NCBI GenBank assembly: GCA_945869355.1
Contig: CAMBPA010000100.1
Coordinates: forward strand, 1-5,839
DNA length: 5,839 nucleotides
From: Bordetella parapertussis
Lineage (GTDB): Bacteria; Pseudomonadota; Gammaproteobacteria; Burkholderiales; Burkholderiaceae_B
Direction: 5' to 3'
Under the pieces are notes generated by a model. It was not told the origin of the DNA. It saw only the letters and a program-made list of their open reading frames with translations, and made no database searches. A program made the translations under genes and the position numbers. The first letter of the stretch is position 1, and every line of letters begins with the position of its first letter. Positions 1-5,562 of the stretch are shown here, one piece after another.

Positions 1-42
1 GACACGTAAGGTGGCTGATGAGTTCTGGGTGGCGACAGACAT
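1..42 (-). CDS. N-terminus of an unidentified divergent gene (partial)
   Basis: Reading leftward, an ATG at 42-40 opens a frame that stays open to the window edge, giving MSVATQNSSATLRV (14 codons). It is preceded by a well-placed Shine-Dalgarno GGAG, seven bases before the ATG (minus-strand text TTGGAGTCTTACTATG). That spacing is the main evidence for a real start. The gene would be transcribed divergently from pyruvate kinase, the two starts being about 120 bases apart. Fourteen residues are too few to assign a family, and I do not recognise them. The competing reading is a plus-strand C-terminus ending at the TAG at 56-58 (..VATDIVRLQ). It cannot be excluded, but nothing positive supports it. 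Confidence 0.5.
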   Translation of the reverse strand, partial: MSVATQNSSATLRV

Positions 43-165
43 AGTAAGACTCCAATAGTGTTTGTCTTTCGAGGCGGGTATTATGGTGGCAATAGTATGC
101 CTGAAATCAGTCCCCTGACCGAATAAATCCAGCAAAATAAACCGATACGTTATAGGCCCTGATAC
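43..165. promoter_or_regulatory. Divergent intergenic region upstream of pyruvate kinase
   Basis: These 123 bases separate two probable divergent starts, so they should carry the promoter of pyruvate kinase and that of the leftward gene. The region is AT-richer near 121-155. I see only weak sigma70-like boxes: for the plus strand CTGACC at 115-120 with TAAACC at 138-143 (17-base spacer), or a TATAGG at 151-156; for the minus strand CATACT (read from about 99 leftward) without a good -35. GATAC occurs twice (144-148 and 161-165), flanking TATAGG. No clear operator is visible. Confidence 0.35.
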
Positions 166-1617
166 ATGAAACTGGATGCGATCTCGCACCGCGACCGTAA
201 CACCAAAATTGTAGCCACGCTTGGGCCAGCCAGCAGCGAACCGGCCATGATTCGACATCTGTTCGACGCAGGCGTTGATGTATTTCGGCTGAACTTCAGC
301 CACGGTACCCACGCGGACCATCAGGCACGCTATGACGCGATTCGCCAAATTGAGGCCGACGTGGGCCGCCCCGTCGGAATCTTGATGGACTTGCAGGGCC
401 CAAAACTGCGTCTAGGTAAGATTGTCGACGGAAAGCTATCGCTCGCCATCGGTCAGAAACTGCGCCTAGACTTGGACCCCGCGCCAGGCACGTTAAGCCG
501 TGTGCCTTTGCTGCATCCCGAAATTTTTGCGGCGATCAAGCCGGGCGATGACTTGTTGATCGATGATGGGAAAGTGCGTCTGCGTGTGCTGGCGTCTAGC
601 CCTACCTTTGCAGACGTGGAAGCCTTGAACGCGGGTGTGATCTCTGATCGAAAGGGCGTTAATGTGCCCGGTGCCATTTTGCCCCTGTCCGCACTGACCA
701 CTAAGGATAGAGAAGATCTTGATTTTGGTTTGAGTATCGGGGTGGATTGGATTGCCTTGTCTTTTGTCCAGCGCCCCGAAGATATTGCGGAACTCAAAGC
801 GATTGTTGGTAATCGTGCCTGGGTGATGGCTAAACTCGAGAAACCCGCGGCGGTCGATTCACTCGAGGCAATCGTTGCTGCGGCAGATGGTGTGATGGTG
901 GCCAGGGGAGATCTGGGGGTTGAGTTACCGCCAGAGGACGTCCCAGTGATTCAGAAGCGGATTGTGCGGGCCTGTCGGCAGGCTGGAAAACCAGTCATCG
1001 TCGCAACGCAAATGCTGGAGTCGATGATTACTTCACCGGTGCCGACGCGCGCGGAAGTCAGCGATGTTGCGACGGCTGTCTATGATGGCGTGGATGCAGT
1101 GATGTTGTCTGCGGAGTCTGCCTCAGGTTTGTATCCGATTGAGGCCGTCACGATGATGGATCGTATTCTTAAAAGTACTGAAACAGATCCCCTGCAGCGG
1201 ATCATGATGGATGCCGTGCATTCGCACAGAAAGAACGATGCGCGTGATGCAATATCGGCCGCTATTCGAACGGTTGCGGAAACCTTGCCGGTTGCTGCCA
1301 CGGTTGCCTATACCTCTTCAGGGGCGACGACGTTGCGTGTTGCCCACGAGCGTCCACGCGCTCCAATCTTGAGTATGACGCCGGTGGCGGCTGCAGCGCG
1401 CAGACTTTCCTTGGTGTGGGGGGTCCACTCCATTCAAGCAGCCGATGTGGACAGCACAGAAGAAATCGTGATGCGTGCGACACAGGCCGCAGAAAAACAC
1501 GGATTTGGGCGTCCAGGGCAAGCGTTGTTAATCATTGCTGGAACACCGTTTGGCGTGCCGGGCTCGACCAACTTGTTGCGCATTGCCTGGATTGGCGATG
1601 AGCCAGACGCATCCTAA
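166..1617 (+). CDS. pyk: Pyruvate kinase
   Basis: Cytosolic glycolytic enzyme transferring phosphate from phosphoenolpyruvate to ADP to give pyruvate and ATP. The 483 residues match the family's usual length (about 470-480). The N-terminal TKIVATLGPASS (13-24) and FRLNFSHG (40-47) form the start of the TIM barrel and substrate/K+ site. The B domain runs from about residue 78 (LQGPKLRLGK) to 170. The catalytic lysine is K223 in MAKLEKP, with metal ligands E225 and D249 (ARGDLGVELP), followed by VATQMLESM and PTRAEVSDVATAV. The C-terminal domain has a TSSGATT phosphate-loop-like segment, where the family binds sugar-phosphate effectors; actual allostery is inferred only. ATG 166 is the first possible start, because a TGA lies in frame at 160-162; an AGG at 154-156 is a modest ribosome binding site. 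Overall wording (DLQGPKLRLGK, SDRKGVNVPGA, PPEDVPVIQKRI) resembles alphaproteobacterial enzymes. No fba, pgk or gap gene is in the window. Confidence 0.97.
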   Translation: MKLDAISHRDRNTKIVATLGPASSEPAMIRHLFDAGVDVFRLNFSHGTHADHQARYDAIRQIEADVGRPVGILMDLQGPKLRLGKIVDGKLSLAIGQKLRLDLDPAPGTLSRVPLLHPEIFAAIKPGDDLLIDDGKVRLRVLASSPTFADVEALNAGVISDRKGVNVPGAILPLSALTTKDREDLDFGLSIGVDWIALSFVQRPEDIAELKAIVGNRAWVMAKLEKPAAVDSLEAIVAAADGVMVARGDLGVELPPEDVPVIQKRIVRACRQAGKPVIVATQMLESMITSPVPTRAEVSDVATAVYDGVDAVMLSAESASGLYPIEAVTMMDRILKSTETDPLQRIMMDAVHSHRKNDARDAISAAIRTVAETLPVAATVAYTSSGATTLRVAHERPRAPILSMTPVAAAARRLSLVWGVHSIQAADVDSTEEIVMRATQAAEKHGFGRPGQALLIIAGTPFGVPGSTNLLRIAWIGDEPDAS

Positions 1618-1630
1618 GAGGTAGAGGCTA

Positions 1631-1656
1631 TTGCACAAGTAACCCTGTGCTATAAA
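1631..1656 (+). promoter_or_regulatory. Candidate extended -10 promoter with overlapping palindrome
   Basis: TG at 1648-1649, one base, then TATAAA at 1651-1656 forms an extended -10 element about 30 bases before the ATG of the flavin monooxygenase. A TTGCAC at 1631-1636 looks like a -35 but lies only 14 bases upstream, too close for a normal sigma70 spacer, so the extended -10 would have to carry recognition. An imperfect inverted repeat GCACAAG-TAAC-CCTGTGC (1633-1650, one mismatch) lies between these boxes. It could be a repressor site or a weak hairpin; it is not followed by a T-run, so it is a poor terminator for pyk. Confidence 0.4.
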
Positions 1657-1688
1657 AGCGGAAAATAAGACGAAGACAGGTGACATTG

Positions 1689-2891
1689 ATGGCGCACGCA
1701 GGGTTGAGGTTCGGAATCTTTTTGGCTCCGTTTCATCGCTTGGGGGATAATCCGACACTCGCGCTTGCCCGCGACTTAGAACTCGTCGAATGGTTGGATC
1801 ATCTTGGCTACGACGAGGCTTGGATCGGCGAGCATCATTCAGCAGGGTGGGAGACGATCGCATCGCCAGAGATATTTATTGGCGTTGCCGCAGACAGGAC
1901 GCGTCGCATTATGTTGGGCTCAGGCGTGACAAGCCTGCCATATCATCATCCATTTCTGGTGGCGCAGAGATTTGTACAACTCGATCACATGACGCGTGGG
2001 CGTGTCATGTTGGGCTGCGGTCCCGGAGCCCTGGTATCGGATGCCTACATGATGGGGATTCAGGCGGAGCGCCAGCGTCCCATGATGGATGAGTCTCTTG
2101 GTGCGATCATACGTTTGCTGGCTTGTGAGGAGCCGGTCAACTTAAAGACAGACTGGTTCGAACTCAATGATGCGCGCTTACATCTTGCGCCGTATACCAA
2201 GGGTGGCTTTCCGATTGCGGTGGCAAGTTCGACCACCCCTTCAGGGGTATTAACGGCTGCGAAGCATGGCGTGGGCATGATTTCCTTGGGGGCGGGCTTA
2301 CCGGGTGGGCCACAGAAGTTGGCAGAACAATGGAAGCTCGGTGAGGCCGAAGCCGCCAAGTTCGGGAAGACAATGCGGCGGGATGACTGGCGCTTGGTCG
2401 TCAATATCCATGTGGCCGAAGAAGATGAGCAGGCGGTCGCTGAAGTGCGCAAAGGCGAGCGGCTTGAGACCTTAAGCTACTTTAGTGAAACCTTGGGGCG
2501 CCCGCCGATGCGCAGCGAAAATCCCTTGGCCGAAGGGCTGAAGGCGGGGACAACCATTGTCGGTTCGCCCGAAACCGTTGCGGCAGGAATAGAGCGGTTG
2601 TTATCTTTTACTGATGGCGGTGCAGGAGCCGTATTGTTCCGTTCGCATGAGTGGGCAACACGCGAGCAGACCTTAAGGAGCTATGAGCTTTTCGCACGCT
2701 GGGTGATGCCGCGTTTTCAAGGGAGTCTGACAACCCTCCAGACCTCGAGACAGTGGGCGAGCGACAATCGTAGCGGCATTTTTGGTCCCCAAATGGGGGC
2801 TTTGCGCAAGGCCTTCACAGACGCTGGACAGGAGGTGCCTGACCATATGCGGCTGAGGCTCCACACCGGCAAATCGCCTCTCAATGAGTAA
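1689..2891 (+). CDS. LLM-class (luciferase-like) flavin-dependent monooxygenase
   Basis: A 400-residue member of the bacterial luciferase-like superfamily, a TIM-barrel fold using reduced flavin (FMNH2 in most proteobacteria) and O2 to oxygenate an organic substrate. Visible family features are FGIFLAPFH (8-16), the GYDEAWIGEHHSAGWE block (40-55), RIMLGSGVTSLPYHHP (73-88), DHMTRGRVMLGCGPGA (99-114) and the late VGSPETVAAGIERLL (291-305). The pattern is closest, from memory, to proteins annotated as limonene 1,2-monooxygenase-like (about 390 residues), but no terpene genes or flavin reductase lie nearby, so the substrate is unknown. Start choice: a GTG at 1680 and a TTG at 1686 are in frame, but ATG 1689 has an AGG (1678-1680) eight bases upstream and begins right before the conserved first strand. 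It lies 71 bases after pyruvate kinase, with its own promoter candidate, so co-transcription is possible but not required. Residues about 340-400 form a tail after the barrel. Confidence 0.9.
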   Translation: MAHAGLRFGIFLAPFHRLGDNPTLALARDLELVEWLDHLGYDEAWIGEHHSAGWETIASPEIFIGVAADRTRRIMLGSGVTSLPYHHPFLVAQRFVQLDHMTRGRVMLGCGPGALVSDAYMMGIQAERQRPMMDESLGAIIRLLACEEPVNLKTDWFELNDARLHLAPYTKGGFPIAVASSTTPSGVLTAAKHGVGMISLGAGLPGGPQKLAEQWKLGEAEAAKFGKTMRRDDWRLVVNIHVAEEDEQAVAEVRKGERLETLSYFSETLGRPPMRSENPLAEGLKAGTTIVGSPETVAAGIERLLSFTDGGAGAVLFRSHEWATREQTLRSYELFARWVMPRFQGSLTTLQTSRQWASDNRSGIFGPQMGALRKAFTDAGQEVPDHMRLRLHTGKSPLNE

Positions 2892-2929
2892 TTTTCAAGC
2901 CATCGTCAAGTCCGTACGAGAATTAGCTG

Positions 2930-2961
2930 TTTTTTTTGCCGCCAAATGCTAAATTTTGCGG
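2930..2961. repeat. T8 tract followed by an imperfect hairpin
   Basis: In the 127-base gap between the monooxygenase and the methyltransferase, eight consecutive T (2930-2937) precede an inverted repeat: CCGCCAAAT (2939-2947), loop GCTAA, ATTTTGCGG (2953-2961), nine positions with one C/T mismatch. The T-run is on the wrong side of this stem for a plus-strand intrinsic terminator, and the minus-strand reading puts A's after the stem. The T8 itself follows only a poor stem (CGTACG at 2913-2918 is palindromic). Termination of the upstream gene here is possible but not demonstrated. The hairpin might instead be a regulator site for the downstream gene. A weak -10-like TACACT lies at 2976-2981. 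Confidence 0.35.
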
Positions 2962-3018
2962 TCTGATTTTGTAGTTACACTGCATTCACACTTTCCACAC
3001 CGATTAGCGAGGTCAATC

Positions 3019-3876
3019 ATGAATATTCGTTTAGTGCTATCCACAACGGCTCTTGCCCTTGGATTAACCGTCACGCAGGCTTTTGGCCAGATTGCGTATG
3101 GCACGACATTAGGTGACGACAAGTATCAGCCCTCCGTCGGGCAAAGCGGTAAAGATGTGATTTGGGTACCCACCAACGATGCCGTGGCGGATGCCATGCT
3201 CAAGGCTGCGAATGTTGGACCGAATGATCTGGTGTTTGATCTGGGGGCGGGTGATGGAAAAATCGCTATTGCCGCAGCAAAAAACTATGGTGCCCGATCA
3301 GTCGGTATTGAATACAACAAAGATATGGCAGCGCTTGCAACCCGCAATGCGGAACGCGCTGGCGTTTCAGACAAGGTCAAGATCATTCACGGCGACATTT
3401 TTGTGGAAGACTTCTCCAAGGCCAATGTGCTGACGATGTATTTGTGGCCTGATCTCAATCTGAAGCTGCGCCCGACGATTCTTAAGATGGCGCCTGGCAC
3501 GCGTGTCGCGACCAACTCTTTTAATATGGGCGACTGGGAACCTGATCAAGTGATTGGGACGGGCTACACGCAGGGTTACTTTTGGGTAGTTCCCGGCAAT
3601 GCAGCGGGCAAATGGTCGATCAAGGGCATCGATGGCGGGCAGGGCGACGTTCTTGAGTTAACCCAGCGTTACCAAAAAGTGGGCGGTACGCTCACGATTA
3701 AGGGTAAGTCACAGCCCATTCTCGGTGGAGTCCTCACGGGTAATCGTCTGAAATTCAACTTCGTCGACCCGAGCGGTCAGTCACGCATTTTTGATGTCGA
3801 AATCAAGGGCAACGCTTTAACAGGTAATGTGCTCGAGAATTCGCCACTGTACGAAGTTTCGGGTACTCGCAGTTAA
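3019..3876 (+). CDS. Exported-looking SAM-dependent methyltransferase
   Basis: A 285-residue protein with a class I S-adenosylmethionine methyltransferase core behind an apparent signal peptide. Residues 1-23 have a basic residue (R4), a hydrophobic stretch (LVLSTTALALGL) and a plausible signal peptidase I site after AFG (23/24). The core follows: WVPTNDAVADAML (49-61), SAM-binding motif I DLGAGDG (74-80), acidic E98 at the end of strand 2 (VGIEYN), GDIF (125-128) with D126, and a motif IV-like TMYLWPDLN (139-147). The arrangement resembles small protein-lysine methyltransferases of the FAM173/ATPSCKMT type, but substrate is not assignable. Residues about 193-285 form an extra, probably beta-rich domain (GTLTIKGKSQPILGG, KFNFVDPSGQ). 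ATG 3019 is chosen because GAGG (3009-3012) sits six bases upstream; a TTG at 2956 in the same frame has no such site and would bury the signal peptide. The permease starts 20 bases downstream, suggesting one transcript. Confidence 0.85.
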   Translation: MNIRLVLSTTALALGLTVTQAFGQIAYGTTLGDDKYQPSVGQSGKDVIWVPTNDAVADAMLKAANVGPNDLVFDLGAGDGKIAIAAAKNYGARSVGIEYNKDMAALATRNAERAGVSDKVKIIHGDIFVEDFSKANVLTMYLWPDLNLKLRPTILKMAPGTRVATNSFNMGDWEPDQVIGTGYTQGYFWVVPGNAAGKWSIKGIDGGQGDVLELTQRYQKVGGTLTIKGKSQPILGGVLTGNRLKFNFVDPSGQSRIFDVEIKGNALTGNVLENSPLYEVSGTRS

Positions 3877-3896
3877 CAATAAAAGTTTGATCCTTT

Positions 3897-5237
3897 ATGA
3901 ACGCGCCTGCAAACAATAACGAACCTTCAAAAAGACTATCACCCTTTAGTGCGATCGCAATCATTGTCGGCATTGTTATTGGTGCAGGTATCTTCAAAAC
4001 CCCCTCCATGGTGGCGGGGGTAACGGGAGACGCGGGATGGCTGCTGGTAGCCTGGTTGGCAGGTGGGCTTATTTCGCTCGCGGGCGCACTGTGCTATGCA
4101 GAACTCGCGACGACCTACCCGCATGCAGGGGGCGACTATCATTTTCTAGCGCGTGCCTTGGGTAAGCCGATTTCCTTTCTTTACGCGTGGGCCAAGGCAA
4201 TGGTCATCAATACGGGATCGATTGCTCTATTGGCCTTTGTATTTGGCGACTATATGAGTAAGGCACTGAACCTTGGGCCTTACTCGACCGCGATTTGGGC
4301 GATTGGTGTCGTACTTGTTTTGACAATTGTGAACTTGATCGGTATTTCTGCCGCGTCTTGGGTGCAGACGCTGCTGACGCTGACCGAAGTGTTTGGGTTG
4401 ATTCTAGTGGCAGTGGCTGGGTTTTATGTTGCGAGTGATGCGCCCGCATCGCCTACTTATTTTTCATCAACACCAAGTCTTGGGATGTTTGGTTTGGCGA
4501 TGGTATTCGTGCTGCTGACGTACGGCGGTTGGAATGAAGCAGCGTATATTTCTGCCGAGGTGCACGGCGGACGCAGAGCGATCGTCCCGGTCATCGTCAT
4601 CAGTATTTTTGTTTTAATCATTATTTATGTGGTTGTGAATTTCGCCTTACTTTCAGGCTTGGGTTTAAAGGGGTTGGCGAGCAGTAACGCTGCAGCCGCT
4701 GACTTGATGGGACAGGCGTTTGGCCCGACGGGTGAACGCGTACTCGGCGTGTTTGTGGCAGCTGCTGCGCTGACCAGCATCAATGCAACCATGATTGTGG
4801 GTGCACGTACAAACTATGCTTTGGGCAAAGATTGGCCCGCCTTGTCATTCATGGGGCATTGGGAGGGTGGTCGAGGCTCCCCGACGCGAGCGTTATGGGT
4901 GCAGTCCGCCATTAGCCTCGTGCTGGTCATTTTCGGTTTGTGGCAGACCGATGGCTTTGGTGCAATGGTCGAATTCACAGCACCGGTATTTTGGTTTTTC
5001 TTGTTTTTGGTGGGCGTGTCCTTGTTCGTGATGCGGGTGAAAGATCCGTCGGCAGAGCGTCCTTTTAAGGTTCCTCTCTATCCGTTTACCCCCATTTTGT
5101 TTTGCTTAACTTGCGCTTATGTGACCTACTCGAGCATTACCTATGCTGCGAGTAAAAATGCGGTGGATGTGTCCTTATGGGTCATGGGGCTTGGTGTCGT
5201 GGCGCTGCTACTCATGCAGTTGCGCAAAAAAATTTGA
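3897..5237 (+). CDS. APC-family amino acid/polyamine permease
   Basis: An inner-membrane secondary transporter of the amino acid-polyamine-organocation superfamily, 446 residues with about 12 hydrophobic segments (roughly 16-38, 46-70, 92-117, 130-150, 158-178, 195-215, 227-252, 280-305, 330-350, 357-380, 395-417, 423-441). The diagnostic GAGIF (29-33) marks the unwound centre of helix 1. YAELATTYPHAGGDYHF (67-83) spans the end of helix 2, and YGGWNEAAYISAEV (209-222) lies in helix 6, the second discontinuous helix. The pattern is typical of the LAT-like/amino-acid exchanger subgroup; the transported amino acid cannot be read from sequence. ATG 3897 is the first start after an in-frame TGA at 3888-3890. 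There is no purine-rich ribosome binding site: the leader reads TGATCCTTT immediately before the ATG. Translation may rely on coupling to the methyltransferase, whose stop is 20 bases upstream. The stop lies three bases from the stop of a convergent gene. Confidence 0.92.
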   Translation: MNAPANNNEPSKRLSPFSAIAIIVGIVIGAGIFKTPSMVAGVTGDAGWLLVAWLAGGLISLAGALCYAELATTYPHAGGDYHFLARALGKPISFLYAWAKAMVINTGSIALLAFVFGDYMSKALNLGPYSTAIWAIGVVLVLTIVNLIGISAASWVQTLLTLTEVFGLILVAVAGFYVASDAPASPTYFSSTPSLGMFGLAMVFVLLTYGGWNEAAYISAEVHGGRRAIVPVIVISIFVLIIIYVVVNFALLSGLGLKGLASSNAAAADLMGQAFGPTGERVLGVFVAAAALTSINATMIVGARTNYALGKDWPALSFMGHWEGGRGSPTRALWVQSAISLVLVIFGLWQTDGFGAMVEFTAPVFWFFLFLVGVSLFVMRVKDPSAERPFKVPLYPFTPILFCLTCAYVTYSSITYAASKNAVDVSLWVMGLGVVALLLMQLRKKI

Positions 5238-5277
5238 AACCTAGTGCTTGATGCCGAGCACGGCGAGTGCTTCGCCG
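5226..5277 (-). terminator. Weak terminator candidate at the convergent gene ends
   Basis: On the minus strand a short stem GTGCT/AGCAC (5261-5257 with 5248-5244, eight-base loop) ends just before the TAG of the small gene. Eleven bases later there is a run of seven T (complement of A7 at 5226-5232). The stem is short and the gap to the T-run is long, so intrinsic termination would be inefficient. A second, perfect six-base stem CGGCGA-GTGCT-TCGCCG lies at 5261-5277 and shares a base with the first. For plus-strand transcripts neither stem has a T-run behind it. Confidence 0.22.
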
Positions 5278-5561
5278 TATGTGATGGCGTCTTCGCATAA
5301 AAATGCGACGACATCACCGTTTTCCATATTTTCAAGAATCTGCACAATTTCTTCGGTGACATCCGTCCCCCTCGCGATTCCAGCGACGTGGATTTGTGCG
5401 TCGCTTTCAAAGATGGTTTGCGGAATGATTTTTTCGACGACATGAATGTCAATTTTTGAAATGACGATGTAAGCCTGCACGCGCAGGTCTTCGATCGTAA
5501 TGCCGAGCACGAGCCCCCCCTCGATTGTTTCTTGAACACTGCTTTGGATCATTAGGTCCAT
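5241..5561 (-). CDS. Unrecognised acidic 106-residue protein downstream of rdgC
   Basis: I do not recognise this family. The protein is small, strongly acidic (18 D/E against 5 K/R) and isoleucine-rich (17 of 106). It has no signal peptide or membrane helix. Residues 16-45 (from GGLVLGITIE to HVVEKII) look like consecutive beta strands, residues 71-82 (TEEIVQILENME) like a helix, then GDVVAFLCEDAITYGEAL (83-100). That last segment loosely recalls DsrH/TusB sulfur-relay proteins, with a single cysteine in FLCED, but the order of elements does not fit well and I would not name it so. The ATG is one base after the rdgC stop, and AAAAGG (5576-5571) lies nine bases upstream inside rdgC, so translational coupling is likely. 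A second Met (residue 4, 5552) is an alternative start. Codon choice looks genuinely coding, favouring this frame over a lysine/serine-rich overlapping frame. Confidence 0.75.
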   Translation of the reverse strand: MDLMIQSSVQETIEGGLVLGITIEDLRVQAYIVISKIDIHVVEKIIPQTIFESDAQIHVAGIARGTDVTEEIVQILENMENGDVVAFLCEDAITYGEALAVLGIKH

Positions 5562-5562
5562 A

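Noticed and set aside
2..58. Plus-strand frame ending at TAG 56-58 (..VATDIVRLQ) as the tail of a preceding gene
   Set aside because: Only 18 codons with no recognisable family. The minus-strand reading of the same bases has an ATG with a well-spaced GGAG.
453..797. Minus-strand open frame inside pyruvate kinase
   Set aside because: Lies wholly antisense to a highly conserved coding region and shows no family-like motifs.
1680..1688. GTG 1680 or TTG 1686 as start of the flavin monooxygenase
   Set aside because: The AGG that would serve as ribosome binding site overlaps GTG 1680 itself; spacing fits ATG 1689.
2956..3018. TTG start at 2956 for the methyltransferase
   Set aside because: No ribosome binding site, lies partly in a hairpin, and would add 21 residues before a normal signal peptide; ATG 3019 has GAGG six bases upstream.
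5141..5539. Minus-strand frame of 132 codons overlapping the small gene and the permease end
   Set aside because: Lysine/serine-rich composition typical of an out-of-frame shadow; no ribosome binding site; runs antisense into the permease.
5241..5561. Assignment of the small protein to gas-vesicle, microcompartment or DsrE/DsrH families
   Set aside because: Short stretches look similar (ARVVIAS-like or GDxVxFLxEDA), but order of elements and key residues do not match, so no name was given.
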